Positions 11,721 to 22,565 of a stretch of DNA of 64,000 nt are shown piece after piece (positions within the stretch are counted from its first letter, which is position 1; each line of letters begins with the position of its first letter). The DNA is from Volvox africanus. Taxonomy: Eukaryota; Chlorophyta; Chlorophyceae; Chlamydomonadales; Volvocaceae. The notes under the pieces were generated by a model. That model made no database searches. It worked only from the letters and a program-made list of their open reading frames with translations, and was not told the DNA's origin. The translations under genes were made by a program, and so were the position numbers. The DNA is taken from assembly GCA_030268105.1 (NCBI GenBank), contig BSDZ01000004.1, positions 3,521,001 to 3,585,000 of the forward strand, in the 5' to 3' direction.

Positions 11721-11779
11721 ATTATCCCCCCTCCCGTATGCAGCGTCCTCGCTGCATCATACAGCATCGACTGCAGGGG
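11721..11779 (-). promoter_or_regulatory. R3a polypurine tract and 3' hairpin
   Basis: The minus strand reads GGGAGGGGGGATAAT up to the LTR edge, the plus-strand DNA primer typical of LTR elements. The hairpin at 11736-11762 has arms CAGCG and CGCTG, loop TCCT on the plus strand, and flanking GTATG/CATAC pairing. The same elements recur at 18445 and 26594 for R3b and R3c. Confidence 0.8.
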
Positions 11780-14700
11780 TCATTGGGTTTGCGTGGCACG
11801 TTTGCGGGCTTCTTCGAGCAGGGGTTTCATGTCCTGTGAGAAGTTGCGTGCCGGTTCCCATGAGTTGTGCTCGTCGGTATACCCTGTCCACTTAACCAAG
11901 TACTCGTGTACTGTTCGCTTACGTCGGTGTCGGCCCACACGACGCGCGCGATAATCTAACACCCGCTCCACATCGTAAAACTTCTGTTTACCAGCGATCC
12001 AGGTCTCGGGAACTGGTTCGATCGCTGCGGGGGCGTTAGCAGGCTCAGGGACGGGTTTCGTACCACGATACGGACGAACAAGCGATACGTGAAACGTGGG
12101 GTGAATGGTCATATCAGCGGGCAATGCAAGCTGCACAGCCACATTCCCAACCATGCGCACGACAGGGTACGGACCAATCCAGCGGGGTAAGAGTTTTCGG
12201 GATCCGTCGACCAAGGAACGCAAGTTCTTGGTGCTTAGCAACACGAGTTGCCCTTCCGAAAACGTCACATCCTGCTTAGATTTGTTATAGTATTCCATCG
12301 TTCGTTGCTGCGCCGCGTCCAAACACGACTTCGCGTCTGTGATTCGGGACATAAAAGACTTGGCAAAAAGTTTAGCAGCAGGCACGTTCACTTCCAACTC
12401 ACGCCACACGGGTAGCGCGGGATGAAACCCGTAGTTAAGAAAGAACGGACTTTTGCCTGTAGAGCGGTTAACAGCGTTGTTAAGCGCGAATTCTGCCGCA
12501 GTCAAATACGTATCCCAAACAAGTGGTGTGCGACCAGCATAATTGCGCAACATATCACCCAACGTGCGGTTTGTGCGTTCGGTTTGACCATCAGTCTGCG
12601 GGTGGTACGCTGTGCTCAGGTTGACACGCATGCCAACTAGCTTGCAGAGCGCTTCCCAAAACTTAGACGTGAACTGTCCACCGCGGTCCGAGATCACATT
12701 TTTGGGAATCCCGTGTAACCGAACCACATTATCGAAAAACAAACGTGCGGTTTGCTCAGCCGTGCAGGATGATGTGCATGGTGCTAGGTGAACCATCTTA
12801 GTCAGACGATCGACCATTACGAACACCGCATCGTATCCCCCCTCAGTTTTGGGCAGCGCGACTACGAAGTCCATGGAAACACTTTCCCAAGGCGCATCCG
12901 GGACAGGCAACGGTTGCAACAACCCATGGCCCTTACCGGACAAAGCCTTATTGCGCTGGCACAGACTGCATGTCTGGACGAAGTTCGCCGCATCCTTAGC
13001 CAAACGAGGCCACCAAAAGGAACGTTGCACCAAGTCGATCAATCGCTTGCTACCAGGGTGTCCTGCTAACGGGTCCTCGTGGAACCGCGCAAGGATGTCG
13101 TAGCGTAGCGCGTCGTCGTTCGGAACGACGATTTGCGTAGCTGCACCCTCCGTCCGTAGCCAAAGGCCATTCTGCTTGCGAAGGTTTTCTACATTAGCCG
13201 GGTCCGCGAACCAGGCGTCTGCGTTGTAGGCAACCTTCAACCGCTCCGCGAGGTCCGTCGCGATCGGAACCTCCTCGCTACGCGGCCGCACGACGGGCGC
13301 TGCCAAAATTGCAGCGTGTAGCGACGGATGTCGACTGAGAGCATCGGCAATATTCAATTTACCAGAAATATACTCCCAGGTGCAGTTGAACCTAGCTAGA
13401 TATTCCATCCACCTAGCTTGACGGCGGTTCAACGTCGGAACGCTTTGCAAAAACGTTAGGGGCTTATGGTCAGTCTTTAAAGTAAACGGGCGTCCCTCGA
13501 GGTAACAGCGCCATTCCTTTAAAGCGTGCAGCACAGCCAGAAGCTCCTGTTCCCCGGTGGTGTAGCGAATCTCCGCACCAGAAAACTTCTTACTCGTGAA
13601 GGCGATCGGTCGCCCTTCCTGTAACAATACAGCGCCGCTTCCAAATATTGAGGCATCAGACACTACCTCAACACGAAATGGCAACGAGTAATCGGGGAAT
13701 GCAAGGGTGACATCTTCGGCAACGATTCGTTTGAGCTCTTCGAATGCCCGCTGGCATTGCGGCGTCCACGACTCGAGCGAAACGAAAACGCCTTTGCGAG
13801 TTAAGTTAGTAAGCGGGGCCGCAATGATGGAATATTTTTCAATGAACTTCCGGAAATAATTGGTCAAGCCAAGGAACTTACGCAGCTCCGTGAGGTTCTG
13901 AGGCGCGGGCCAATCGCGAACCACGGCGACCTTCCGCGGGTCCATCTTCACACCGGTGGCCGACACAATGTGGCCCAAATATTCCACCTGAGGCTGCGCC
14001 CAAAAGCATTTGGCGCGTTTAGCAAACAATTGCTCCCGCCTCATAACGTCGAGCACGAGCCGAAGATGCTCCAAGTGCTCCTCGCGCGTTTTAGAATATA
14101 CCAAGATGTCATCCAGGTAGCAAACAACGAACCTGTCGATAAACGGCCTAAACATTCGGTCCATAACCGCCTGAAACGTAGCAGGGGCATTAGTCAAACC
14201 AAACGATAGGACCGTATACTCAAAGTGACCGAAGGGCGTCCGAAAAGCGGTTTTCGGGATATCAGAGGCAGCGATGCGAATCTGATTGTAGCCCTGTTGT
14301 AAGTCAATTGAGGAAAAATAAGCCGAGCCCTTCAGCTTATCCAACAGGTCGTCAACGCGTGGCAAAGGGTAGCGATTTTTCACCGTATTCGCATTTAACC
14401 CCCGGTAATCAATGCACATGCGCAAGGTCCCATCCTTCTTACCGACAAACAAAATCGGTGCAGAATACGGGGATGTGCTGGGGCGTATCATACCCTTCGC
14501 GAGCAAATCCGTCACCTGGCGCTTCACCTCGTCCAGTTCCAATGGACTCAACCTGTACATTGGCCGGGCCGTAGGCTGCGCTCCAGGCATGAGAGGGATT
14601 GTGTGATCAACAGGACGCATAGGTGGTAGCCCAGGGATATCTTTAAAGACGTCCTCATACTGCGACAGTAGGGCCTCAACCTCAGGATCCACAGAAATCT

Positions 14701-15841
14701 GCGCGGTGGTGACACAACAGCTCACCCGCGGCCTTAAAAGCAGTCCGTGGGCACCCTTCCGTAACAAACGGACGGCCTCCTTACGCCCGACTAGCTCTGG
14801 TTCGATTCGCGCGGCCATTGCGGTCACAGCGAAATTAACCATAGGCACCGCCTCAGTTTCGCCCTCCTTTGGTGTGACATGTTCGAACGACAGGAAAGGT
14901 ACCTTAATCGACAGAGTACCCTTGCACATATGCAGGGTTGCGGTCTCCATGTCGATGCGCGCGCGGTACTGTCGTAATGTCGACGACCCCATTATGTACG
15001 GTGCAGTCTCTGCTAAGCCCTGCAGCACGTACGGCCGGGTCACAACACGCAAAGGGCCTAACGATAGGCTAAGGGTAATCCTGCCCACGATGGGATGCTT
15101 ACCCCCGTCAGCAAGGGTAACCTGTGTACAATCAGACGACTCTGGGGACAACCCCAGCGCATTCACCTCTGCGACAGAGATGAAGTCGTCACTGGCACCG
15201 GTGTCAACAAGTGCCTTCAGAGTACGGCCATTCAAACCGATCTGAACCACAGGGACACGGTTATCTACGAGCGACTGCCCAGCAGACAACGTCAGTGCAC
15301 TTAGGGCGGGTCCGTAACCAACGGCACCCCCGTCAGGAGCTTCGTACCAAACGTCAACCGAGTAGGATAGGTGTGGCCACGGAGCCAGCGTACCCTCCCG
15401 ATCCACACCATTAAACAAAACGGTGCCCGGCTCGAACCGGTGGACATGCCGCATACCCCTTAACAATGCCTCTGCCTTGCGCCGACAGAAAGCAGGGAGT
15501 AATACACATGCGGCAGTGCCTGGATATTGACGCCTACATCTCCTGTATATGGCCAACTGTTCCGACATCTCACGCAGAGACGAGGGGATGAACAAAACCA
15601 CGTGGTTAGACAGATCGATAGACGACAGGGGACGGCGAGGTGTAAACAAATTACACAACGGGTCGAAGCAGAGAAGTCCCGTGCGTCCGTCAAGCGTGAT
15701 GCGTCGCGCAATGACTCGCTCGATGTGTCCAAGTACACAAGGCAACAATGCCTTAACGGCTGGCCGTAAGGATGACCACCGACCACGCGTTAGTTCAGAA
15801 AACCCAGGTAGAGCCCCCTCCGCAGGAACCCGGGCAAGCCC
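11780..15841 (-). CDS. pol: R3a Pol: protease, RT, RNase H, integrase, chromodomain (readthrough product)
   Basis: It makes the enzymes for reverse transcription and integration. The frame continues directly after the gag TAG with no frame change; there is no clear independent ATG start. Numbering from a TTG 31 codons in (1322 residues): protease DTGASDD at 182-188; RT with LPRVDDLLD near 462 and YLDD at 544-547; RNase H acidic residues near 698, 733 and 760; integrase zinc finger H890, H897, C927, C930; catalytic D960, D1021, E1057 (DX35E); a GPY module near 1190; and a C-terminal chromodomain at 1258-1303 (LVKWTGY, HNSWEP). It ends with TGA and all catalytic motifs are intact. The chromodomain suggests targeting to marked chromatin (family knowledge). 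Confidence 0.96.
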   Translation of the reverse strand, partial: GLARVPAEGALPGFSELTRGRWSSLRPAVKALLPCVLGHIERVIARRITLDGRTGLLCFDPLCNLFTPRRPLSSIDLSNHVVLFIPSSLREMSEQLAIYRRCRRQYPGTAACVLLPAFCRRKAEALLRGMRHVHRFEPGTVLFNGVDREGTLAPWPHLSYSVDVWYEAPDGGAVGYGPALSALTLSAGQSLVDNRVPVVQIGLNGRTLKALVDTGASDDFISVAEVNALGLSPESSDCTQVTLADGGKHPIVGRITLSLSLGPLRVVTRPYVLQGLAETAPYIMGSSTLRQYRARIDMETATLHMCKGTLSIKVPFLSFEHVTPKEGETEAVPMVNFAVTAMAARIEPELVGRKEAVRLLRKGAHGLLLRPRVSCCVTTAQISVDPEVEALLSQYEDVFKDIPGLPPMRPVDHTIPLMPGAQPTARPMYRLSPLELDEVKRQVTDLLAKGMIRPSTSPYSAPILFVGKKDGTLRMCIDYRGLNANTVKNRYPLPRVDDLLDKLKGSAYFSSIDLQQGYNQIRIAASDIPKTAFRTPFGHFEYTVLSFGLTNAPATFQAVMDRMFRPFIDRFVVCYLDDILVYSKTREEHLEHLRLVLDVMRREQLFAKRAKCFWAQPQVEYLGHIVSATGVKMDPRKVAVVRDWPAPQNLTELRKFLGLTNYFRKFIEKYSIIAAPLTNLTRKGVFVSLESWTPQCQRAFEELKRIVAEDVTLAFPDYSLPFRVEVVSDASIFGSGAVLLQEGRPIAFTSKKFSGAEIRYTTGEQELLAVLHALKEWRCYLEGRPFTLKTDHKPLTFLQSVPTLNRRQARWMEYLARFNCTWEYISGKLNIADALSRHPSLHAAILAAPVVRPRSEEVPIATDLAERLKVAYNADAWFADPANVENLRKQNGLWLRTEGAATQIVVPNDDALRYDILARFHEDPLAGHPGSKRLIDLVQRSFWWPRLAKDAANFVQTCSLCQRNKALSGKGHGLLQPLPVPDAPWESVSMDFVVALPKTEGGYDAVFVMVDRLTKMVHLAPCTSSCTAEQTARLFFDNVVRLHGIPKNVISDRGGQFTSKFWEALCKLVGMRVNLSTAYHPQTDGQTERTNRTLGDMLRNYAGRTPLVWDTYLTAAEFALNNAVNRSTGKSPFFLNYGFHPALPVWRELEVNVPAAKLFAKSFMSRITDAKSCLDAAQQRTMEYYNKSKQDVTFSEGQLVLLSTKNLRSLVDGSRKLLPRWIGPYPVVRMVGNVAVQLALPADMTIHPTFHVSLVRPYRGTKPVPEPANAPAAIEPVPETWIAGKQKFYDVERVLDYRARRVGRHRRKRTVHEYLVKWTGYTDEHNSWEPARNFSQDMKPLLEEARKRATQTQ

Positions 15842-15844
15842 CTA
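15803..15844 (-). promoter_or_regulatory. Gag-Pol recoding site: UAG plus downstream stem
   Basis: The stop TAG (15842-15844) is followed by spacer GGGCTTG (7 bases), stem arm CCCGGG (15829-15834), a 20-base loop, and stem arm CCTGGG (15803-15808). The same spacing occurs in R1 (TAG 6375) and R4 (TAG 46203). A short spacer before structure is known from retroviral UAG readthrough. Equivalent sites in R3b and R3c are at 22527-22568 and 30676-30717. Confidence 0.65.
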
Positions 15845-17077
15845 TTTCGGCTGAGGTACAAACGGCGGCATTAGAGGGCAATCCTTCGTAGAATGGCTCT
15901 CCGCACACCGTAGACAAACGTTGGCCAATTTTCGACGCTCGAATTCGGAACGATTGCAATTCCATTTTGGCATAAATGTGTCGTCCGTACGAGTACGCTT
16001 CGCGTTGGGGTCGGAACGCTGTGCGGCTGCCGACGACGGCGCACCACCACGCTTCCTGTTCCTAGCTGGGTCCGAGCTCGGACCTGCCCCTCCTGTACCA
16101 CGGACACCCGAGCTAGCGCCCCCGCGCGCCTTGCGTTGCCCGTTGCTGCGTCGCGTCGCGGCAGTAGGCGTGGGGCGGGTCGCGCCGAGGTCCTGGTCGA
16201 GAGCCACAGCTTCCCCAAGCGGATCCTGCACTTGCACGGCATTTGCACGAGGGGCAGACTTGACTTCTTCCTCGCCGGCAAGAAGTCGTATCTCCGCGCC
16301 CTTAGCAAAAGCGACCAACGCGTCATACGACTTGATCTGCGCTCCAACCAAGTCAGTGGCGCACCATTTAGCCAAAAGTTTCGTTAGGCCTCGCCTAAAC
16401 CAAAAGACACGCTCAGATTCGGTGAGGTCAGCAATGGGAGTCACAAGTGCTTCAAAGCGTGACTGGTACGCAGGTACATTTTCATCCCGACGCATGTGGT
16501 AGCTACCCGCTGCCAAAACGTTACGAGCTTCCACATCGCGTGCTTGAACCTCAGTAGCGAATCGTGCGAGCAAAGCGGCGACTAACTCGTCAAAAGTATA
16601 GCTGCCCCGGGCGTTGGTCCAATTGCGATACCAGTCCTTCGCTGCGCCCTCGAGGGTGTTACCAACGAAGAGACACCTGATACCGTCATTATCGCCACCA
16701 TGAACAGCTTGGAGGTACTTTTTAGCGTCACGCACGTACGCACGAGTTGCATCGGCTATGCTATGCCCTGGTGTCTTGTCGGTCAGCGAAATATTGAGCC
16801 TAGGAACGGGAATCGACAATCTCATCACCTCAGGGATGTCATCATGCCCTCGAGCTTGAGGTAATGGCAGAACCCTTGGTCCAGCAGTGTTGTCCATATT
16901 CGTATTCACTGCTGAATGCGGCACAATTAAGTGAGCAGGGGTCTGAAGGAAAAGGGGCTCTTGAGTGGCTCGCGCGCCAACAGTCTCAAGACCTCTATCC
17001 GGCGCTCTAGCAGCAACAACGAAATCGGGTTGGCTAGCTAGGCTAGTGTGCGGCGTATCGTCGTGTTCCGCGGACAT
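15842..17077 (-). CDS. gag: R3a Gag
   Basis: This is the capsid and nucleocapsid protein, 411 residues, starting at ATG 17077. A retrotransposon gag domain spans about residues 110-240 (CLFVGNTLEGAAKDWY at 135-150; VPAYQSRFEALVTPIADL at 201-218). A basic, Gly/Ser-rich stretch runs from about 290 to 370. One zinc knuckle follows near the end: C388, C391, H395, C400. The spacing is CX2CX3HX4C, one residue shorter than the usual CX2CX4HX4C. It ends in TAG, in frame with pol. Upstream leader exons may add N-terminal residues. Confidence 0.93.
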   Translation of the reverse strand: MSAEHDDTPHTSLASQPDFVVAARAPDRGLETVGARATQEPLFLQTPAHLIVPHSAVNTNMDNTAGPRVLPLPQARGHDDIPEVMRLSIPVPRLNISLTDKTPGHSIADATRAYVRDAKKYLQAVHGGDNDGIRCLFVGNTLEGAAKDWYRNWTNARGSYTFDELVAALLARFATEVQARDVEARNVLAAGSYHMRRDENVPAYQSRFEALVTPIADLTESERVFWFRRGLTKLLAKWCATDLVGAQIKSYDALVAFAKGAEIRLLAGEEEVKSAPRANAVQVQDPLGEAVALDQDLGATRPTPTAATRRSNGQRKARGGASSGVRGTGGAGPSSDPARNRKRGGAPSSAAAQRSDPNAKRTRTDDTFMPKWNCNRSEFERRKLANVCLRCAESHSTKDCPLMPPFVPQPK

Positions 17078-17476
17078 GGAGCACGAAACGATACCCTAGT
17101 TTTGCGTAATAGAAGCCGACTTCTATCGCAAAGGCAAGAGTACAAAACAATTCGGTGAGCCTACCGACAGTACTCTTGAGAAGATTCAGTAAACTCAGCA
17201 AGTAATTGCCCAGCTGAGTCCTGATCTCCGTAGTTTGAGCAATGAGAGTCGCCAACTGGTCCGGACGAACGCCGGTCTCAGTCGCCGCGGCAAGCAATGC
17301 CGGTGCACTGAGATTACCTGCGACTCAGAGCGTACACTTACACAACACGTGCAGCAATCTAAGTAAAAGCAATTAAACAATTACAAACCGGAAGCGGCGG
17401 CGTCCAAAACGGCGCGGCCTAAGTCTTCGGCAAAAGTATCTAGCGGTCCTCGTGGTTCGTCGCTGGAACTCGCCAT
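17043..17476 (-). CDS. R3a gag leader: exon 1 (17389-17476), intron, exon 2
   Basis: Exon 1 starts at ATG 17476 and encodes MASSSDEPRGPLDTFAEDLG and nine more residues (88 bases). It ends TTCCG before GTTTGT. The intron is 17318-17388 (71 bases) and ends TCGCAG. Exon 2 continues in phase with VRPDQLATLIAQTTEIRTQL, a likely helical or coiled segment. Exon 1 has the same length in R1, R3a-c and R4. The exon 2 frame stays open to 17043, overlapping the gag ATG by 35 bases in another frame. It may be a separate protein, or a second intron may connect it to gag. Confidence 0.55.
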
Positions 17477-17523
17477 AGAAAGAACCTACTTCCGATTAGA
17501 CAAAGAGAGACAGTTAGGCAACG

Positions 17524-17541
17524 AACCTGGTCTCGATACCA
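17524..17541 (-). promoter_or_regulatory. R3a primer-binding site
   Basis: Three bases inside the 5' LTR the minus strand reads TGGTATCGAGACCAGGTT. The complement of a tRNA 3' end would be TCTCGATACCA; the A1:U72-type end suggests an initiator methionine tRNA, but this is inference. R3b reads one G fewer, and R3c has a substitution (CTACCA). Confidence 0.75.
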
Positions 17542-17544
17542 AAT

Positions 17545-17621
17545 TGTTGTACCTCTCGTTCGCGTTTGCTCATGAGTATCTGCACGTCTGGAGACTATCG
17601 ACACCGATGCGCGAGCACTTG
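17545..17621 (-). repeat. Extra 77-base LTR end fragment beside the R3a primer-binding site
   Basis: It repeats the first 77 bases of the full LTR at 17622 (one difference) and stops at GAGCACTTG, the centre of the palindrome ACTTGCAAGT. In element orientation it is a second copy of the LTR 3' end (U5 side). Confidence 0.9.
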
Positions 17622-18444
17622 TGTTGTACCTCTCGTTCGCGTTTGCTCATGAGTATCTGCACATCTGGAGACTATCGACACCGATGCGCGAGCACTTGCA
17701 AGTACAGCAAGGCAAGCGAGAGCAAACAGAGACAGCGGAAGACTTCAAGACGAAGAGAGATATAACTTACAGTCTTACGGGTCAGAATGATGCAATGGAC
17801 GAAATCGCCGTCAGCGCCGGAAGCAAGCAATCATCACACGGCGGTGATTAGCGAAGTTCAGGCTTAGCTCGGGCTAAGTAGGATAGTGTATAGAAATAGT
17901 GATATAGAACACACGAGTGTTCTCCGGTATCGAATGTCTTCTAGCTTAGCCGTCCTCGCATCTGTTATACTCGCAGCATCGCAATGCCGTACGATTCACA
18001 TCAGGAGGCCGATCCTAGATGTGACAACCCTACTGCGTCTAGGCGATGTCTACGTATAACAATCGTATAAGCCTTTCCGGCATTCGCATGATGCAAGGGT
18101 CCGGATAACGATATCCGGTTGCAGGGCATGCATCGCGACAAGTGCGGCGCTCTCAACGTGTGCTTTAATGAAGTAATATTATATCAGATAATATTACTTA
18201 TCGTTTTGTAGCACGAGCATAATGCGCACTTCAATGCTTCGGTTATTCATGCATGCTAGGCGGATTTGCCATGATGCGATGTCGCGATGGAAAATGACAA
18301 CATGCCAAATGCATATATAAATGTACACGAATACATTTATATCATGCAGATTCATTCATATGCAATGCGTTCATAGCAAAAGCACTTCGCCTCGTAGGAT
18401 CGCGTCGACCTACGCGTTGGCGGGAAATGAACCGTAGCACAACA
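17622..18444 (-). repeat. LTR shared by R3a (5') and R3b (3')
   Basis: 823 bases, TGTTGTACC...GCACAACA. The R3b polypurine tract follows at once on the right. One LTR therefore serves two adjacent elements. Confidence 0.95.
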
Positions 18445-18503
18445 ATTATCCCCCCTCCCGTATGCAGCGTCCTCGCTGCATCATACAGCATCGACTGCAG
18501 GGG

Positions 18504-21500
18504 TCATTGGGCTTGTGTGGCACGTTTGCGGGCTTCTTCGAGCAGGGGTTTCATGTCCTGTGAGAAGTTGCGTGCCGGTTCCCATGAGTTGTGCTCATCG
18601 GTATACCCTGTCCACTTAACCAAGTACTCGTGTACTGTTCGCTTACGTCGGTGTCGGCCCACACGACGCGCGCGATAATCTAACACCCGCTCCACATCGT
18701 AAAACTTCTGTTTACCAGCGATCCAGGTCTCGGGAACTGGTTCGATCGCTGCGGGGGCGTTAGCAGGCTCAGGGACGGGTTCCGTACCACGATACGGACG
18801 AACAAGCGATACGTGAAACGTGGGGTGAATGGTCATATCAGTGGGCAATGCAAGCTCCACAGCCACATTCCCAACCATGCGCACGACAGGATACGGGCCA
18901 ATCCAGCGGGGTAAGAGTTTTCGGGATCCGTCGACCAAGGAACGCAAGTTCTTGGTGCTTAGCAACACGAGTTGCCCTTCCGAAAACGTCACATCCTGCT
19001 TAGATTTGTTATAGTATTCCATCGTTCGTTGCTGCGCCGCGTCCAAACACGACTTCGCGTCTGTGATTCGGGACATAAAAGACTTGGCAAAAAGTTTAGC
19101 AGCAGGCACGTTCACTTCCAACTCACGCCACACGGGTAGCGCGGGATGAAACCCGTAGTTAAGAAAGAACGGACTTTTGCCTGTAGAGCGGTTAACAGCG
19201 TTGTTAAGCGCGAATTCTGCCGCAGTCAAATATGTATCCCAAACAAGTGGTGTGCGACCAGCATAATTGCGCAACATATCACCCAACGTGCGGTTTGTGC
19301 GTTCGGTTTGACCATCAGTCTGCGGGTGGTACGCTGTGCTCAGGTTGACACGCATGCCAACTAGCTTGCAGAGCGCTTCCCAAAACTTAGACGTGAACTG
19401 TCCACCGCGGTCCGAGATCACATTTTTGGGAATCCCGTGTAACCGAACCACATTATCGAAAAACAAACGTGCGGTTTGCTCAGCCGTGCAGGATGATGTG
19501 CATGGTGCTAGGTGAACCATCTTAGTCAGACGATCGACCATTACGAACACCGCATCGTATCCCCCCTCAGTTTTGGGCAGCGCGACTACGAAGTCCATGG
19601 AAACACTTTCCCAAGGCGCATCCGGGACAGGCAACGGTTGCAACAACCCATGGCCCTTACCGGACAAAGCCTTATTGCGCTGGCACAGACTGCATGTCTG
19701 TACGAAGTTCGCCGCATCCTTAGCCAAACGAGGCCACCAAAAGGAACGTTGCACCAAGTCGATCAATCGCTTGTTACCAGGGTGTCCTGCTAACGGGTCC
19801 TCGTGGAACCGCGCAAGGATGTCGTAGCGTAGCGCGTCGTCGTTCGGAACGACGATTTGCGTAGCTGCACCCTCCGTCCGTAGCCAAAGGCCATTCTGCT
19901 TGCGAAGGTTTTCTACATTAGCCGGGTCCGCGAACCAGGCGTCTGCGTTGTAGGCAACCTTCAACCGCTCCGCGAGGTCCGTCGCGATCGGTACCTCCTC
20001 GCTACGCGGCCGCACGACGGGCGCTGCCAAAATTGCAGCGTGTAGCGACGGATGTCGACTGAGAGCATCGGCAATATTCAATTTACCAGAAATATACTCC
20101 CAGGTGCAGTTGAACCTAGCTAGATATTCCATCCACCTAGCTTGACGGCGGTTCAACATCGGAACGCTTTGCAAAAACGTTAGGGGCTTATGGTCAGTCT
20201 TTAAAGTAAACGGGCGTCCCTCGAGGTAACAGCGCCATTCCTTTAAAGCGTGCAGCACAGCCAGAAGCTCCTGTTCCCCGGTGGTGTAGCGAATCTCCGC
20301 ACCAGAAAACTTCTTACTCGTGAAGGCGATCGGTCGCCCTTCCTGTAACAATACAGCGCCGCTTCCAAATATTGAGGCATCAGACACTACCTCAACACGA
20401 AATGGCAACGAGTAATCGGGGAATGCAAGGGTGACATCTTCGGCAACGATTCGTTTGAGCTCTTCGAATGCCCGCTGGCATTGCGGCGTCCACGACTCGA
20501 GCGAAACGAAAACGCCTTTGCGAGTTAAGTTAGTAAGCGGGGCCGCAATGATGGAATATTTTTCAATGAACTTCCGGAAATAATTGGTCAAGCCAAGGAA
20601 CTTACGCAGCTCCGTGAGGTTCTGAGGCGCGGGCCAATCGCGAACCACGGCGACCTTCCGCGGGTCCATCTTCACACCGGTGGCCGACACAATGTGGCCC
20701 AAATATTCCACCTGAGGCTGCGCCCAAAAGCATTTGGCGCGTTTAGCAAACAATTGCTCCCGCCTCATAACGTCGAGCACGAGCCGAAGATGCTCCAAGT
20801 GCTCCTCGCGCGTTTTAGAATATACCAAGATGTCATCCAGGTAGCAAACAACGAACCTGTCGATAAACGGCCTAAACATTCGGTCCATGACCGCCTGAAA
20901 CGTAGCAGGGGCATTAGTCAAACCAAACGATAGGACCGTATACTCAAAGTGACCGAAGGGCGTCCGAAAAGCGGTTTTCGGGATATCAGAGGCAGCGATG
21001 CGAATCTGATTGTAGCCCTGTTGTAAGTCAATTGAGGAAAAATAAGCCGAGCCCTTCAGCTTATCCAACAGGTCGTCAACGCGTGGCAAAGGGTAGCGAT
21101 TTTTCACCGTATTCGCATTTAACCCCCGGTAATCAATGCACATGCGCAAGGTCCCATCCTTCTTACCGACAAACAAAATCGGTGCAGAATACGGGGATGT
21201 GCTGGGGCGTATCATACCCTTCGCGAGCAAATCCGTCACCTGGCGCTTCACCTCGTCCAGTTCCAATGGACTCAACCTGTACATTGGCCGGGCCGTAGGC
21301 TGCGCTCCAGGCATGAGAGGGATTGTGTGATCAACAGGACGCATAGGTGGTAGCCCAGGGATATCTTTAAAGACGTCCTCATACTGCGACAGTAGGGCCT
21401 CAACCTCAGGATCCACAGAAATCTGCGCGGTGGTGACACAACAGCTCACCCGCGGCCTTAAAAGCAGTCCGTGGGCACCCTTCCGTAACAAACGGACGGC

Positions 21501-22565
21501 CTCCTTACGCCCGACTAGCTCTGGTTCGATTCGCGCGGCCATTGCGGTCACAGCGAAATTAACCATAGGCACCGCCTCAGTTTCGCCCTCCTTTGGTGTG
21601 ACATGTTCGAACGACAGGAAAGGTACCTTAATCGACAGAGTACCCTTGCACATATGCAGGGTTGCGGTCTCCATGTCGATGCGCGCGCGGTACTGTCGTA
21701 ATGTCGACGACCCCATTATGTACGGTGCAGTCTCTGCTAAGCCCTGCAGCACGTACGGCCGGGTCACAACACGCAAAGGGCCTAACGATAGGCTAAGGGT
21801 AATCCTGCCCACGATGGGATGCTTACCCCCGTCAGCAAGGGTAACCTGTGTACAATCAGACGACTCTGGGGACAACCCCAGCGCATTCACCTCTGCGACA
21901 GAGATGAAGTCGTCACTGGCACCGGTGTCAACAAGTGCCTTCAGAGTACGGCCATTCAAACCGATCTGAACCACAGGGACACGGTTATCTACGAGCGACT
22001 GCCCAGCAGACAACGTCAGTGCACTTAGGGCGGGTCCGTAACCAACGGCACCCCCGTCAGGAGCTTCGTACCAAACGTCAACCGAGTAGGATAGGTGTGG
22101 CCACGGAGCCAGCGTACCCTCCCGATCCACACCATTAAACAAAACGGTGCCCGGCTCGAACCGGTGGACATGCCGCATACCCCTTAACAATGCCTCTGCC
22201 TTGCGCCGACAGAAAGCAGGGAGTAATACACATGCGGCAGTGCCTGGATATTGACGCCTACATCTCCTGTATATGGCCAACTGTTCCGACATCTCACGCA
22301 GAGACGAGGGGATGAACAAAACCACGTGGTTAGACAGATCGATAGACGACAGGGGACGGCGAGGTGTAAACAAATTACACAACGGGTCGAAGCAGAGAAG
22401 TCCCGTGCGTCCGTCAAGCGTGATGCGTCGCGCAATGACTCGCTCGATGTGTCCAAGTACACAAGGCAACAATGCCTTAACGGCTGGCCGTAAGGATGAC
22501 CACCGACCACGCGTTAGTTCAGAAAACCCAGGTAGAGCCCCCTCCGCAGGAACCCGGGCAAGCCC
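18504..22565 (-). CDS. pol: R3b Pol
   Basis: This is an intact polyprotein with the domain order and catalytic residues of R3a Pol. Differences from R3a include Thr-to-Met before LNRRQAR, HPGN for HPGS near the integrase zinc finger, and ELALPTD for QLALPAD after the GPY module. It continues in frame after the gag TAG at 22566-22568 and ends with TGA. At these positions R3a and R3c agree with each other against R3b. It appears functional. Confidence 0.95.
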   Translation of the reverse strand, partial: GLARVPAEGALPGFSELTRGRWSSLRPAVKALLPCVLGHIERVIARRITLDGRTGLLCFDPLCNLFTPRRPLSSIDLSNHVVLFIPSSLREMSEQLAIYRRCRRQYPGTAACVLLPAFCRRKAEALLRGMRHVHRFEPGTVLFNGVDREGTLAPWPHLSYSVDVWYEAPDGGAVGYGPALSALTLSAGQSLVDNRVPVVQIGLNGRTLKALVDTGASDDFISVAEVNALGLSPESSDCTQVTLADGGKHPIVGRITLSLSLGPLRVVTRPYVLQGLAETAPYIMGSSTLRQYRARIDMETATLHMCKGTLSIKVPFLSFEHVTPKEGETEAVPMVNFAVTAMAARIEPELVGRKEAVRLLRKGAHGLLLRPRVSCCVTTAQISVDPEVEALLSQYEDVFKDIPGLPPMRPVDHTIPLMPGAQPTARPMYRLSPLELDEVKRQVTDLLAKGMIRPSTSPYSAPILFVGKKDGTLRMCIDYRGLNANTVKNRYPLPRVDDLLDKLKGSAYFSSIDLQQGYNQIRIAASDIPKTAFRTPFGHFEYTVLSFGLTNAPATFQAVMDRMFRPFIDRFVVCYLDDILVYSKTREEHLEHLRLVLDVMRREQLFAKRAKCFWAQPQVEYLGHIVSATGVKMDPRKVAVVRDWPAPQNLTELRKFLGLTNYFRKFIEKYSIIAAPLTNLTRKGVFVSLESWTPQCQRAFEELKRIVAEDVTLAFPDYSLPFRVEVVSDASIFGSGAVLLQEGRPIAFTSKKFSGAEIRYTTGEQELLAVLHALKEWRCYLEGRPFTLKTDHKPLTFLQSVPMLNRRQARWMEYLARFNCTWEYISGKLNIADALSRHPSLHAAILAAPVVRPRSEEVPIATDLAERLKVAYNADAWFADPANVENLRKQNGLWLRTEGAATQIVVPNDDALRYDILARFHEDPLAGHPGNKRLIDLVQRSFWWPRLAKDAANFVQTCSLCQRNKALSGKGHGLLQPLPVPDAPWESVSMDFVVALPKTEGGYDAVFVMVDRLTKMVHLAPCTSSCTAEQTARLFFDNVVRLHGIPKNVISDRGGQFTSKFWEALCKLVGMRVNLSTAYHPQTDGQTERTNRTLGDMLRNYAGRTPLVWDTYLTAAEFALNNAVNRSTGKSPFFLNYGFHPALPVWRELEVNVPAAKLFAKSFMSRITDAKSCLDAAQQRTMEYYNKSKQDVTFSEGQLVLLSTKNLRSLVDGSRKLLPRWIGPYPVVRMVGNVAVELALPTDMTIHPTFHVSLVRPYRGTEPVPEPANAPAAIEPVPETWIAGKQKFYDVERVLDYRARRVGRHRRKRTVHEYLVKWTGYTDEHNSWEPARNFSQDMKPLLEEARKRATQAQ

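Noticed and set aside
14706..15245. 179-residue plus frame repeated in each R3 copy, R4 and R1
   Set aside because: It is antisense to the protease region of pol and follows its codon pattern.
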